Source: Bacillota bacterium
GTDB lineage: Bacteria > Bacillota > Clostridia > Acetivibrionales > DSM-1351
DNA length: 12,224 bases
Direction of reading: 5' to 3'
Assembly: GCA_023397905.1 (NCBI GenBank)
Contig: JAEWSZ010000040.1
Span: 1 to 12,224, forward strand
This document shows positions 1-6,610 of the stretch, piece after piece. Numbering within the stretch: the stretch's first letter is position 1; every line of letters begins with the position of its first letter. The translations under genes and the position numbers were made by a program. The notes under the pieces are model-generated. The model saw nothing but the letters and a program-made list of their open reading frames with translations, had not been told where the DNA came from and ran no database searches.

Positions 1-1
1 G

Positions 2-1399
2 GATATATGCCGGGTATTGGGGCTTGACCCCGAGAAGACAAAAGAGGATATACAAAGATTGAATACGCCGATTCTGGCCGAAATTGACCAGGAGACCAAG
101 GCCATACTTACGGCCATGGATGTGGAGGGAATATCATTTGTAAATTCTCTGAACAGATACAACACGGATACAAAGGCAAAGCATTTGCTGGGGTATCTGA
201 ACAAGGTGGATAACGTGGGCAGCAACGGGCTGGAAAAGCTGTTTGACAAGACTTTGAATTATGGTGAGGAGGATTCCATAGCCGTTTTGAGGGACGGAAG
301 CAGCGATTTTCTCAGCGGACTGGGATACAGACTGATCAGATCTGAAGACAGGAAAAACAGCAAACTGGATATAAAGCTCACCCTTGACTACCATATCCAG
401 GAGATCGTTGAAAACGCGCTGGACAGCAGAAGCCTGACGGGAGCTGTGGTAGTTGAAGATGTGACCAACGGCGATATTGTAGCCATGAGCAGCAAACCGG
501 ATTTTGACCCCAATGACATCGAAAAATACCTTTCCAACAACAGGGGACCGCTTTTTAACAGGGCTGTGGCACAATACAATTTAGGCTCTGTTTTCAAGCT
601 GGCAGATCTGGCCGCCATGTTTGAACTGCAGCCCACCTACAATATGGTTTTCAATTGTCCCGGATATATACAGGTGGGGGATACCGAATTCAGGTGTACC
701 TCCTTTGCCAGCGGCGGGCACGGAACCGTGGATATCAACAGCGCCCTTGCACTGTCCTGCAACGCGTATTTTATAAATATGTCCCTGGACCTGGGAGCGG
801 AGCCGATTATTGCGATGAGTGAGAAGCTGGGCCTGGGCAATAACACAGGATTGTCAAAACAGGGGATTCCGGAGGCAAAGGGTATAATCCCTCAGCTGCC
901 GGACCTGAAAAATCCCGGGGATGTGGCAAATATGTCCATCGGCCAGGGCCAGGTCCTGGCGACTCCTGTCCAGGTGGCCGACATGGTGGCAACCATAGCA
1001 AACGGCGGCTTTAAAAACAATATAAATATAGTTGACAGCGTTGTAAACGCCGCCGGAAACAAGGTGAGGGACCTTAAGGAAACCAACAGGACAAGGGTGA
1101 TGGACAAATCCACCGCCGACAGGATAAAGACACTGATGGAGGGTGTAATAAGCAACGGAACGGGAAAAAATGCCAATATGGACCAATACGGCGGTGCGGG
1201 AGGAAAAACCGGCAGCGCCGAAACCGGACAGTTTATAGACGGTGAAAAAGTAATCCAGGCATGGTTTGCAGGCTATTTTCCGGCGAAAAGCCCCACATAT
1301 TCGGTGGCAATATTCATCGAGGACGGCAAAAGCGGAGCAGAGGCTGCTGCACCCCTGTTTGCCGAGATAGGCTCGGAAGTGATGAAATTGGGGCTGTAG
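2..1399 (+). CDS. Class B penicillin-binding protein (transpeptidase), 5'-truncated by window start
   Basis: This is a peptidoglycan D,D-transpeptidase that cross-links stem peptides outside the cytoplasmic membrane. The frame is open to the first bases of the window, so the N-terminal membrane anchor and early dimerisation region lie outside it, and the in-frame TTG at 17 is not a credible start. The three catalytic motifs are visible and ordered. SxxK is S-V-F-K (serine codon 587-589). SxN is S-C-N (serine codon 755-757). KTG is K-T-G-S (lysine codon 1205-1207). The N-terminal part contains the typical class B stretch GYLNKVDNVGSNGLEKLFD, and the protein ends soon after the transpeptidase domain, with no PASTA domain. 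That suggests a short FtsI/PbpA-like protein rather than a long SpoVD-like one. Such PBPs usually pair with an FtsW/RodA flippase gene, which would lie upstream if present here. Family assignment is firm; the cellular role (elongation, division or sporulation) is not determined. Confidence 0.93.
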   Translation, partial: DICRVLGLDPEKTKEDIQRLNTPILAEIDQETKAILTAMDVEGISFVNSLNRYNTDTKAKHLLGYLNKVDNVGSNGLEKLFDKTLNYGEEDSIAVLRDGSSDFLSGLGYRLIRSEDRKNSKLDIKLTLDYHIQEIVENALDSRSLTGAVVVEDVTNGDIVAMSSKPDFDPNDIEKYLSNNRGPLFNRAVAQYNLGSVFKLADLAAMFELQPTYNMVFNCPGYIQVGDTEFRCTSFASGGHGTVDINSALALSCNAYFINMSLDLGAEPIIAMSEKLGLGNNTGLSKQGIPEAKGIIPQLPDLKNPGDVANMSIGQGQVLATPVQVADMVATIANGGFKNNINIVDSVVNAAGNKVRDLKETNRTRVMDKSTADRIKTLMEGVISNGTGKNANMDQYGGAGGKTGSAETGQFIDGEKVIQAWFAGYFPAKSPTYSVAIFIEDGKSGAEAAAPLFAEIGSEVMKLGL

Positions 1400-1607
1400 C
1401 TTTTATGGCCCATTTTTGCCAGGTACTGGAATGGGCTTAGCAGTGGTTTCGGAGGAGATCAGAAAGCTTGCGGGAGGGTATTCGTCGGCGGCAAAGGAGA
1501 TCATGCAGATAGTCAACGACACTATCGTGATAGCAAAATCCTCCGGTGATTTATACGTAATGGCCGGCGATCTGGACAAGGAGATCAAGAGGTTTAAAAT
1601 AAGCTGA
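1386..1607 (+). pseudogene. Remnant of a methyl-accepting chemotaxis protein C-terminus
   Basis: The frame carries a recognisable piece of an MCP signalling domain. The stretch GLAVVSEEIRKLAGGYSSAA matches the conserved G+GFAVVA-EI+KLA-QSS-AAKEI region just after the hairpin tip. The peptide ends in LDKEIKRFKIS, the usual MCP C-terminal end. The whole N-terminal sensor, membrane segments, HAMP and first half of the signalling helix are absent. Only about 35 residues separate the tip motif from the C-terminus, where intact receptors have roughly 100, so an internal deletion is also likely. The frame opens after a TGA at 1383-1385, inside the preceding PBP gene, and has no ribosome binding site or credible start. 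I read it as a non-functional relic fused against the PBP stop codon. A short expressed peptide is possible but unlikely. Confidence 0.75.
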
Positions 1608-1620
1608 ATAAAAATACAAA

Positions 1621-1648
1621 CAGGGATTCATTATCAAATGAATCCCTG
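1621..1648. terminator. 12-bp hairpin, probable intrinsic terminator (orientation uncertain)
   Basis: The arms CAGGGATTCATT (1621-1632) and AATGAATCCCTG (1637-1648) are perfectly complementary around a 4-nt loop. On the + strand the stem is followed by mixed sequence with no T-run. On the minus strand it is followed by a T-rich stretch (complement of 1605-1620). It therefore fits better as a terminator for leftward transcription, although it also sits at the end of the rightward PBP/MCP-remnant unit and could act in both directions. Confidence 0.6.
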
Positions 1649-1712
1649 CCTGTACGGCTAAAGTTTAACTGCTTCAAGTCAAGAAAATACCGAACTTCTT
1701 TAATTTTCCCTG

Positions 1713-1788
1713 CATTGTCCCAAATCAACATAGTTGATCAAAGCCGACAAAGTTGACCAAAGTCAACGCAGTTAACTTTTTACTGCTC
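1713..1788. repeat. Four degenerate 19-bp tandem repeats with internal dyad symmetry
   Basis: Units begin at 1713, 1732, 1751 and 1770. The second and third share AGTTGAYCAAAG at their start. The first shares about 12 of 19 positions with the third. The fourth keeps only AGTTAAC. The third unit contains a perfect dyad, GTTGAC-CAAA-GTCAAC (1752-1767). A further 8-bp inverted repeat, CGCAGTTA (1767-1774) and TAACTGCG (1793-1800), overlaps the end of the array. The function is unknown. A multi-site operator or iteron-like cluster are possibilities, but no adjacent replication or regulator gene supports either. Confidence 0.5.
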
Positions 1789-2076
1789 TTGGTAACTGCG
1801 GCCACTCTCCAGGAGCGGATACAGCACCCTGAGCACTAACGGAACGCAAGAAATTTTCAATTGCGGGTTTGGCAGAAAAAGAGTTAAACTTAATCAACAT
1901 CATCATCTCCCAATGCTCGACATTAAAAATCTTGCCTACGTCCTATAATGTCAAATTCACACCTCCGTCAGAAGACATGCTTTCAACACTATTGCTCCAC
2001 ATAGAATACCAATTGAGAAATAAAGCAGTCCAAAGGTACCATCTCCCAACTGTCAGGTTGCTAAACCTTTGCTCAA

Positions 2077-2173
2077 AGAGCTTGCATCGAAAGATGCAGG
2101 TTCTGTCAGGATACTTTGTATCATTGATACATAATATCCCCGAATACAGAGTATCAATGATACAAGGTATCCT
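2077..2173 (+). ncRNA. Candidate structured RNA: two adjacent long stem-loops
   Basis: Stem A pairs 2077-2088 with 2093-2104, 12 consecutive pairs capped by a GAAA tetraloop. It includes two G·U wobbles when read as + strand RNA. After 3 nt, stem B pairs 2108-2130 with 2151-2173. It has 22 Watson-Crick pairs and one U·G wobble (2115 with 2166) around a 20-nt loop. All three wobbles would be A·C mismatches, and the GAAA loop would become UUUC, in a minus-strand transcript, so the geometry favours + strand RNA. I checked mentally against group II intron domain V: GAGC and a GAAA loop are present, but the two-nucleotide bulge and usual length are not. No known RNA family is recognised, and no promoter is clear. 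Confidence 0.35.
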
Positions 2174-2315
2174 TGATATTTCCGTATCCAGTAATTATTA
2201 TTGCTTTATTCTTTTTTTATATTCTCAAATTTGACTGTCAGATAATAGCACTTTTAAGCCGGTTAAATTCCCGTATGACCGTATTTGCAGGCCATATGTT
2301 TTCAGATTGCAGGGG

Positions 2316-2462
2316 TCAGGATAAAGGTTGGTTCCGGGGTTTTGTATTGTTTTTGTTATTGAAATCCGAACCGGTATTTTCCGGATTTACATTTTCTTCG
2401 GATTTATTTCTGGATTTTTTTTTGGAGGACTTTTTATGATCCTTATTTCCTTTATTACTCAT
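2316..2462 (-). CDS. Small lysine/asparagine-rich hypothetical protein (48 aa)
   Basis: Reading leftward from an ATG at 2462-2460, the frame gives 48 residues and a TGA at 2318-2316. The protein begins MSNKGNKDHKKSSKKKSRNK and continues with a Glu/Asn/Pro-rich tail ending in PRNQPLS. It is strongly basic and hydrophilic, with no membrane segment, signal peptide or cysteine, and so is probably disordered. A ribosome binding site, AAAGGAAG (complement of 2469-2476), lies 6-7 nt upstream of the ATG, which is the main reason to believe it. The gene is divergent from the exporter genes that start at 2622. Leftward transcription would run through the hairpin-rich segment toward the hairpin at 1621-1648, whose T-rich flank faces this direction. 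No family is recognised. Poly-purine composition could produce such a frame by chance, so confidence is moderate. Confidence 0.5.
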   Translation of the reverse strand: MSNKGNKDHKKSSKKKSRNKSEENVNPENTGSDFNNKNNTKPRNQPLS

Positions 2463-2574
2463 AGCAGACTTCCTTTCAATAATAAAATATAGATACTTGT
2501 CTGATACTATGATTTGATGAAAAACATTTTTTATTCAACTGCGCAATTAAACTGTATAATTAAAGTGATTAAAT

Positions 2575-2583
2575 TGTTATAAT
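2575..2583 (+). promoter_or_regulatory. Extended -10 promoter element for the ThrE-type exporter genes
   Basis: TGTTATAAT at 2575-2583 matches an extended -10 (TGnTATAAT). No good -35 box is seen at the expected spacing, which extended -10 promoters tolerate. A second TATAAT at 2555-2560 also lacks a -35. Transcription would start near 2590, about 30 nt before the ribosome binding site GGAGG (2612-2616). Confidence 0.45.
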
Positions 2584-2621
2584 TAAAATATTTAGAGCTA
2601 TTTATGCATACGGAGGATTTT

Positions 2622-3377
2622 ATGGAAGCCAAAAAAGTTGCCGAGATTGCCACATCGGCCGGTGAAATACTGCTGAGTAACGGCGCTGAAGCATACAGGG
2701 TGGAGGAAACCATAAAAAAGATATGCAATTCCTACGGTTTCAACAGTGAGTGTATTTCCACGTCCACTGGCATTTATATATCAATTTCCGACCAGGAGGG
2801 AGAATTTGTCACATCCGTTAAACGGATAAATCAAAGGCGGGTGGATCTTTACAGAGTTGAGCTGATCAATTCCTTTTCACGGGACCTGGCTGAAAATCCG
2901 GTATCCTATGAGGAGGCAAAACGCAAATTGGACGGGATATACCATGCGCCCAACTTTTCTCTGGGCATAAGGATCGCAGCAGCAGGGCTGACGGCGTTTG
3001 CATATACGCTGTTTTTTAACGGATTTTTGCTGGACGCGTTGGTATCCATGGTAATAAGCTTCGGGATATATCTCCTTCTTGAGATCATATCGAAAATAGG
3101 CTCGTTTCAGTTCCTGGAATACTACCTGTCGGGTTTTATAATCGGAGCCGCAAGCCTGCTGGTACAGCTGCTTATACCTCAGATCAACAAGGACAACGTC
3201 ATAACGGGGGCCATTATAGTTCTTCTACCGGGGGTGGCCCTGACCAATGGGATAAAGGATTTCCTCTATGGCGACTACGTTTCCGGCATTGCAAAATTCG
3301 GCGAGGCCATACTGATTATTGTAGCCACCGGCGTTGGAATAGTAACGGCGCTTTCAATTTTTATGAGATGGCTTTAA
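2622..3377 (+). CDS. Threonine/serine exporter-type membrane protein, N-terminal half (ThrE/YjjP, DUF1212)
   Basis: This is a 251-residue inner-membrane protein of the ThrE family, probably one subunit of a two-component amino-acid or small organic acid exporter. The soluble N-terminal part carries the family pattern NGAEAYRVEETIKKIC (about residues 20-35) and the STSTGIYISI strand region. The membrane half (about 115-250) has around five helices and the hallmark LLPGVALTNGIKDFLYGDYV (about 201-220), followed by SGIAKFGEAI. The ATG at 2622 is preferred because GGAGG at 2612-2616 sits 5 nt before it. An in-frame ATG at 2604 lies upstream of that site and has no ribosome binding site of its own. 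The partner half is encoded 55 bp downstream. ThrE of Corynebacterium is a fusion of both halves, whereas the split form is common in Bacillota and E. coli (YjjP/YjjB). The actual substrate is not shown by the sequence. Confidence 0.88.
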   Translation: MEAKKVAEIATSAGEILLSNGAEAYRVEETIKKICNSYGFNSECISTSTGIYISISDQEGEFVTSVKRINQRRVDLYRVELINSFSRDLAENPVSYEEAKRKLDGIYHAPNFSLGIRIAAAGLTAFAYTLFFNGFLLDALVSMVISFGIYLLLEIISKIGSFQFLEYYLSGFIIGAASLLVQLLIPQINKDNVITGAIIVLLPGVALTNGIKDFLYGDYVSGIAKFGEAILIIVATGVGIVTALSIFMRWL

Positions 3378-3432
3378 AGGCAGGTAAATACACTTTTTGA
3401 GGATAAAAAAACCGCAGGCATGTGGAGGGTAT

Positions 3433-3912
3433 ATGAGAGGACAGATATTACAGGTGGTACTTGCGTTTTTCGGCAGTATATTTCCTGCGATACTATTTAA
3501 TATAGACAGAAGGAAAATAGGCTGGGCGGGTCTGTGCGGAGCTCTGGGCTGGACGGCCTATCTTCTGGTCGTTGGTCAGACCGCAAATCCCATCGCGGCC
3601 TCCTTTATAGGCTCATTTGTTGTGGGCTGTTACAGCGAGGCCATGGCCAGAAAAATGAAAACTCCGGCTTTTGAATTCCTGATACCGGGGATATTTCCGC
3701 TGGTGCCTGGGTTTACCGTTTATACGGCCTTGCGGTTAATAGTTGAAAATGACCTTTCCGCAGCTTCAAGCAAGGGCATACTGGCTATTGCGGTGGGCGG
3801 CAGCATAGGCTTTGGAATAATGCTTTCAACCGCCATTTTTAAATTTATAACCAAGATCAGAAAAAACAGAAGCAGGCATATATCCCTTTTCGGGAAAACT
3901 GGAAAAACTTGA
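3433..3912 (+). CDS. Threonine/serine exporter-type membrane protein, C-terminal half (ThrE_2/YjjB)
   Basis: This 159-residue hydrophobic protein has about four to five membrane helices and the pattern EFLIPGIFPLVPG (about residues 81-93), typical of the second ThrE half (DUF3815/YjjB). It would pair with the preceding gene product to form one exporter in the cytoplasmic membrane. The ATG at 3433 is chosen because GGAGGG (3424-3429) precedes it. An in-frame TTG at 3397 would add 12 polar residues (LRIKKPQACGGY) but has only a distant GGCAGG. The gene follows its partner in the same direction with no terminator visible between them, so co-transcription is likely. The basic C-terminal tail (KIRKNRSRH, then SLFGKTGKT) is probably cytoplasmic. 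The TGA stop (3910-3912) overlaps the -35 box of the next promoter. Confidence 0.85.
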   Translation: MRGQILQVVLAFFGSIFPAILFNIDRRKIGWAGLCGALGWTAYLLVVGQTANPIAASFIGSFVVGCYSEAMARKMKTPAFEFLIPGIFPLVPGFTVYTALRLIVENDLSAASSKGILAIAVGGSIGFGIMLSTAIFKFITKIRKNRSRHISLFGKTGKT

Positions 3913-3937
3913 TGGATTCAGTTCTTTAATTTATAAT
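3909..3937 (+). promoter_or_regulatory. Near-consensus sigma-A promoter for the ABC pair at 4025-6470
   Basis: The -35 box TTGATG (3909-3914) and -10 box TATAAT (3932-3937) are separated by exactly 17 bp. The -35 box overlaps the stop codon of the upstream exporter gene, so the ABC unit has its own promoter despite tight packing. The leader from about 3944 to 4010 is locally GC-rich and can form CTGC...GCAG/CGG...CCG pairing. Confidence 0.75.
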
Positions 3938-4024
3938 GTGAATAGTCGGGGCTGCGGCCGGCGGATGTTTCCGGGCGGCTTCCGGCAGTGGATTCCAATA
4001 TTAATCAGTTGGAGGCAGGGTCTT

Positions 4025-4801
4025 ATGGATGACAGTGCAATATTGATTCAGGACTTATATATGAGCTATGGATCAAAACAGGTATTAAACGGTATAAATA
4101 TTGAAGTGCCGCGAGGCAGGGTCATCGGATATATAGGTCCCAATGGTGCGGGAAAAAGCACTACTGTCAAAATATTACTGGGAATTTTGACAAATTACAG
4201 GGGACTTGTTAAAGTGATGGGCGAGGACATTTCAGGTGGAAATATGGAATATAAAAGGCGGATAGGCTATATCCCGGAGACGGCTGAGATATACGACAGC
4301 CTTTCTGCCCGGGAGTACATAACCTTTCTGGGCGAGATGTATGGCATGAGCTATGAAGAGGTGGACCGTAAGGCTAAGAAGCTCATGGAGCTGTTCGGGA
4401 TTGAAGAGGTGTATGATTCGAGGATATCTTCCTATTCCAAAGGTATGAAGCAGAAGGTTTTAATAATTTCAAGCCTTATACACAATCCTGACGTCTTATT
4501 TTTCGACGAGCCTTTAAGCGGCCTGGACGCCAACAGCGTCATGATTTTCAAGGAGATAATGAGCTCTCTTGCAAATCAGGGAAAGACCATTTTTTACTCT
4601 TCACATATAATGGATGTGGTAGAAAAAATAAGCGACAGGATTATCCTGATCAACGGCGGAAACGTGGTGGCCGACGGTACCTTTGAGCAGCTCAAGGAAC
4701 TGAGCAAGGAAGGCTCTCTGGAGGAAATATTCAACCAGCTTACGGGTTTTGACATGCACAAGCAGCTTGCGGACGACTTTGTAAGCGTAATAGGAGAGTG
4801 A
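4025..4801 (+). CDS. ABC transporter ATP-binding protein (NatA/CcmA type)
   Basis: This is a 258-residue cytoplasmic ATPase that would drive the membrane protein encoded next to it. Walker A GPNGAGKST lies at about residues 38-46. The Q-loop position has glutamate in GYIPE (81-85), common in this subfamily. The signature is SSYSKGMKQK (135-144), Walker B is VLFFDE (157-162), and the switch histidine is in SSHIMD (H194). The ATG at 4025 is preferred because GGAGG (4011-4015) lies 9 nt upstream. An in-frame GTG at 3938 abuts the -10 box and would add 29 residues that do not resemble the family. The short C-terminal extension lacks a recognisable extra domain. The stop is 4 nt before the permease start, so the two are translationally close. 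ABC-2 exporters of this class move lipids, peptides, antibiotics or ions; the cargo here is unknown. Confidence 0.93.
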   Translation: MDDSAILIQDLYMSYGSKQVLNGINIEVPRGRVIGYIGPNGAGKSTTVKILLGILTNYRGLVKVMGEDISGGNMEYKRRIGYIPETAEIYDSLSAREYITFLGEMYGMSYEEVDRKAKKLMELFGIEEVYDSRISSYSKGMKQKVLIISSLIHNPDVLFFDEPLSGLDANSVMIFKEIMSSLANQGKTIFYSSHIMDVVEKISDRIILINGGNVVADGTFEQLKELSKEGSLEEIFNQLTGFDMHKQLADDFVSVIGE

Positions 4802-4805
4802 CGGA

Positions 4806-6470
4806 ATGAAAGAATTTTTTTTATTGAGGCTCCTTGACAGATTCAGACCGGTTTTCGAAAAACTCGGAGTTGATTACAGACAGCTGCGTTCAATTTTGAA
4901 GATCAAGCTTCTCCTGGATACGAGAAGCGTCCCCACGGTACTCAGCAACACCAAAAATGTGGAAAAACGGAATATCCCGGTTTTGTCCATGTTAATGTAC
5001 GCATTTATGGGCCTTATGATTTCAATATTCATATGGGTGCCGTTCTCCACCTTTTATAAAATGAACCTTGTAATAGGCATGATGATCTTCATGATACTGG
5101 CCACAATGATATCGGATTTTTCAACGGTTCTGCTGGACGTGAAGGATAAAAATATTCTGATGCCAAGGCCCATAGATCCCAAAACAATAAAGCTGGCCAA
5201 GTCGATACATATTATGTACTATTTGTTCAGGATCACGCTGGCTCTGGCGGGGCCGTCTTTAATTATGAGCCTTATACATTACGGACCGGTGTTTTTTGCA
5301 ATATTTTTGGTGGAGATAATATTTATCTGCGGACTGGTAATATTTTTTACATCGCTTATGTATTTTGCCATTCTCAGCCTGTTTGACGGCGAAAAGCTGA
5401 AGGACATCATAAACTACTTTCAGATAGGACTTTCGATTTTTATGGCGGTCTCCTATCAATTTATAGGGAGAATGTTTGACATATCCCAGTTGAACATTAC
5501 ATTTACGCCGAAATGGTGGAATTACCTTATTCCCACCACCTGGTTCGCAGCTCCGCTGAGTATTCTGACAGAAAAAAACTATGCGGCATTTTATGTTGTT
5601 TCAACGGTGCTGGCGGTGATAATGCCGGCTTTGGCATTGATTGTCTACGTAAAAATAATTGTGCCTTATTTTGAAAAAAATCTTCAGAAGCTCAATGACA
5701 ACAGCGGAAGAAAGCGGCAGAGGCTGAGGGCTTTTGGCATACAAAAGCTGATCGCGGCAGTTGTTTGCGGCAGCAACAGAGAGCGGGCTTTTTTCAGATT
5801 TACCCAGAATATGATATCAGGAGAGAGAAAGCTGAAGCTGCAATTGTACCCAAGCCTGGCTATGGCGGTGCTGCTGCCCTTTATAATTATCTTTGTCACC
5901 GGGACCTCAAGATCCTTTTCAGAAGTTTTGGGCTCGCTGCATTCCAGCAAAAGCTTTTTAAGTGTTTACATAGCAATAGCGATGACGGCTGTATCTGTGA
6001 ATTTCATTGCAAGGAGCGAAAAATACCAGGGAGCCTGGATATACAGGACCTTGCCCGTAGAAAATCCGGCCTTTTTGCTTAAAGGGGCCTTTAAGGCCAG
6101 CCTGTTCAGGTTTAATGTGCCCATTACAGGCATTTTGTGTATTATATGCATATTTCTCTTCGGAGCGAGAATTATACCCGATGTGATTTTAATGCTTGTA
6201 AATATGCTTCTTCTCACAACGGCAATGTTTACATTGTCCTCAAAGAAGCTGCCTTTCTGCATGGATTTTCAGAATATGCAGGAGGGAAACAATGTGGGAA
6301 CCAGTTTTTTGATGCTGATAATTTCAGGAGTTATGGCTGCTGTCCACTTCGGAGTCTCATACCTGCCTTTCGGCGTGACCGCCGACATAGCCGTTTCACT
6401 GGTCATTACGGCGGTTATGTGGCATTACGGGTTTAAGGTCTCGTGGAAGAATGTTGAACTGAACAGTTGA
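4806..6470 (+). CDS. Large ABC exporter membrane protein (putative ABC-2-type permease)
   Basis: This 554-residue polytopic protein is the membrane partner of the preceding ATPase. Hydrophobic segments at about residues 58-80, 85-108, 134-156, 162-190, 201-220, 238-252, 260-284, 348-366, 384-402, 432-453, 456-476, 500-518 and 524-541 suggest about 12-13 helices in two halves. A basic cytoplasmic linker (about 290-345, including GRKRQRLRAF) separates them. That is roughly twice the size of a six-helix ABC-2 permease, so one chain may supply both halves of the channel. The start ATG follows AGGAGAG (4792-4798), which overlaps the end of the ATPase gene. Similar long proteins beside NatA-type ATPases are annotated as 'putative ABC exporter' (the PF16962-like group). 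That placement is from memory of architecture, not a search. The segment LDVKDKNILMPRPIDPKTIK after helix 2 is characteristic of these proteins. Confidence 0.8.
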   Translation: MKEFFLLRLLDRFRPVFEKLGVDYRQLRSILKIKLLLDTRSVPTVLSNTKNVEKRNIPVLSMLMYAFMGLMISIFIWVPFSTFYKMNLVIGMMIFMILATMISDFSTVLLDVKDKNILMPRPIDPKTIKLAKSIHIMYYLFRITLALAGPSLIMSLIHYGPVFFAIFLVEIIFICGLVIFFTSLMYFAILSLFDGEKLKDIINYFQIGLSIFMAVSYQFIGRMFDISQLNITFTPKWWNYLIPTTWFAAPLSILTEKNYAAFYVVSTVLAVIMPALALIVYVKIIVPYFEKNLQKLNDNSGRKRQRLRAFGIQKLIAAVVCGSNRERAFFRFTQNMISGERKLKLQLYPSLAMAVLLPFIIIFVTGTSRSFSEVLGSLHSSKSFLSVYIAIAMTAVSVNFIARSEKYQGAWIYRTLPVENPAFLLKGAFKASLFRFNVPITGILCIICIFLFGARIIPDVILMLVNMLLLTTAMFTLSSKKLPFCMDFQNMQEGNNVGTSFLMLIISGVMAAVHFGVSYLPFGVTADIAVSLVITAVMWHYGFKVSWKNVELNS

Positions 6471-6610
6471 AATATAGAGGATATGCAACTTTTTCAGCTT
6501 TTTTCCGTCTAATAGATATTATACTCTGCCCGGAAGACGGCTGCGGGTAAGCAGTTTCCGCCGCGGATAATTGCCGTTTGGGGAGAGGTATGCCACACAT
6601 CAGACGCAAT

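Larger units (their letters stand above)
1650..2315. other. Gene-free, hairpin-rich segment
   Basis: No reading frame here has a credible start, ribosome binding site or recognisable family, although both strands contain moderately long open stretches. Instead the segment is dense in inverted repeats: the 19-bp repeat array (1713-1788), CGCAGTTA/TAACTGCG (1767-1800), GACATTA/TAATGTC (1919-1925 with 1946-1952), AGGTT/AACCT (2055-2068), and two larger stems at 2077-2104 and 2108-2173. It could hold a structured RNA, a decayed mobile element, or a long 3' untranslated region of the minus-strand small gene at 2316-2462. None of these can be proven from the sequence alone. Confidence 0.5.

Noticed and set aside
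2077..2104. Group II intron domain V
   Set aside because: GAGC and a GAAA loop are present, but the conserved two-nucleotide bulge and ~34-nt length are missing, and no intron-encoded reverse transcriptase or domain VI is nearby.
1772..2194. Minus-strand frame through the same segment, with one TAG at 1945-1943 and an internal triple ATG at 1906-1898
   Set aside because: Fairly protein-like in parts (for example SAKPAIENFLRSVSA) and could be a decayed gene, but I recognise no family, see no convincing start, and the inverted repeats constrain both strands. Not strong enough to annotate.
1869..2234. 121-codon + strand open frame across the repeat-rich segment
   Set aside because: It starts with TTG and has no ribosome binding site, spans the long inverted repeats, and resembles no family. 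Its openness is explained by AT-rich, palindromic sequence.
2173..2439. 88-codon + strand frame and a short ATG frame at 2437 preceded by GGAGG
   Set aside because: The first uses a TTG without a ribosome binding site and is Phe/Leu-rich because it is antisense to Lys/Asn codons of the minus-strand small gene. The GGAGG is the complement of two serine codons of that gene.
2604..2621. Upstream ATG for the ThrE-type exporter gene
   Set aside because: It lies before the GGAGG at 2612-2616, which is correctly spaced for ATG 2622.
3938..4024. GTG-initiated 29-residue extension of the first ABC ATPase
   Set aside because: The GTG touches the -10 box, lacks a ribosome binding site, and the extension does not fit the family. 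GGAGG supports ATG 4025.
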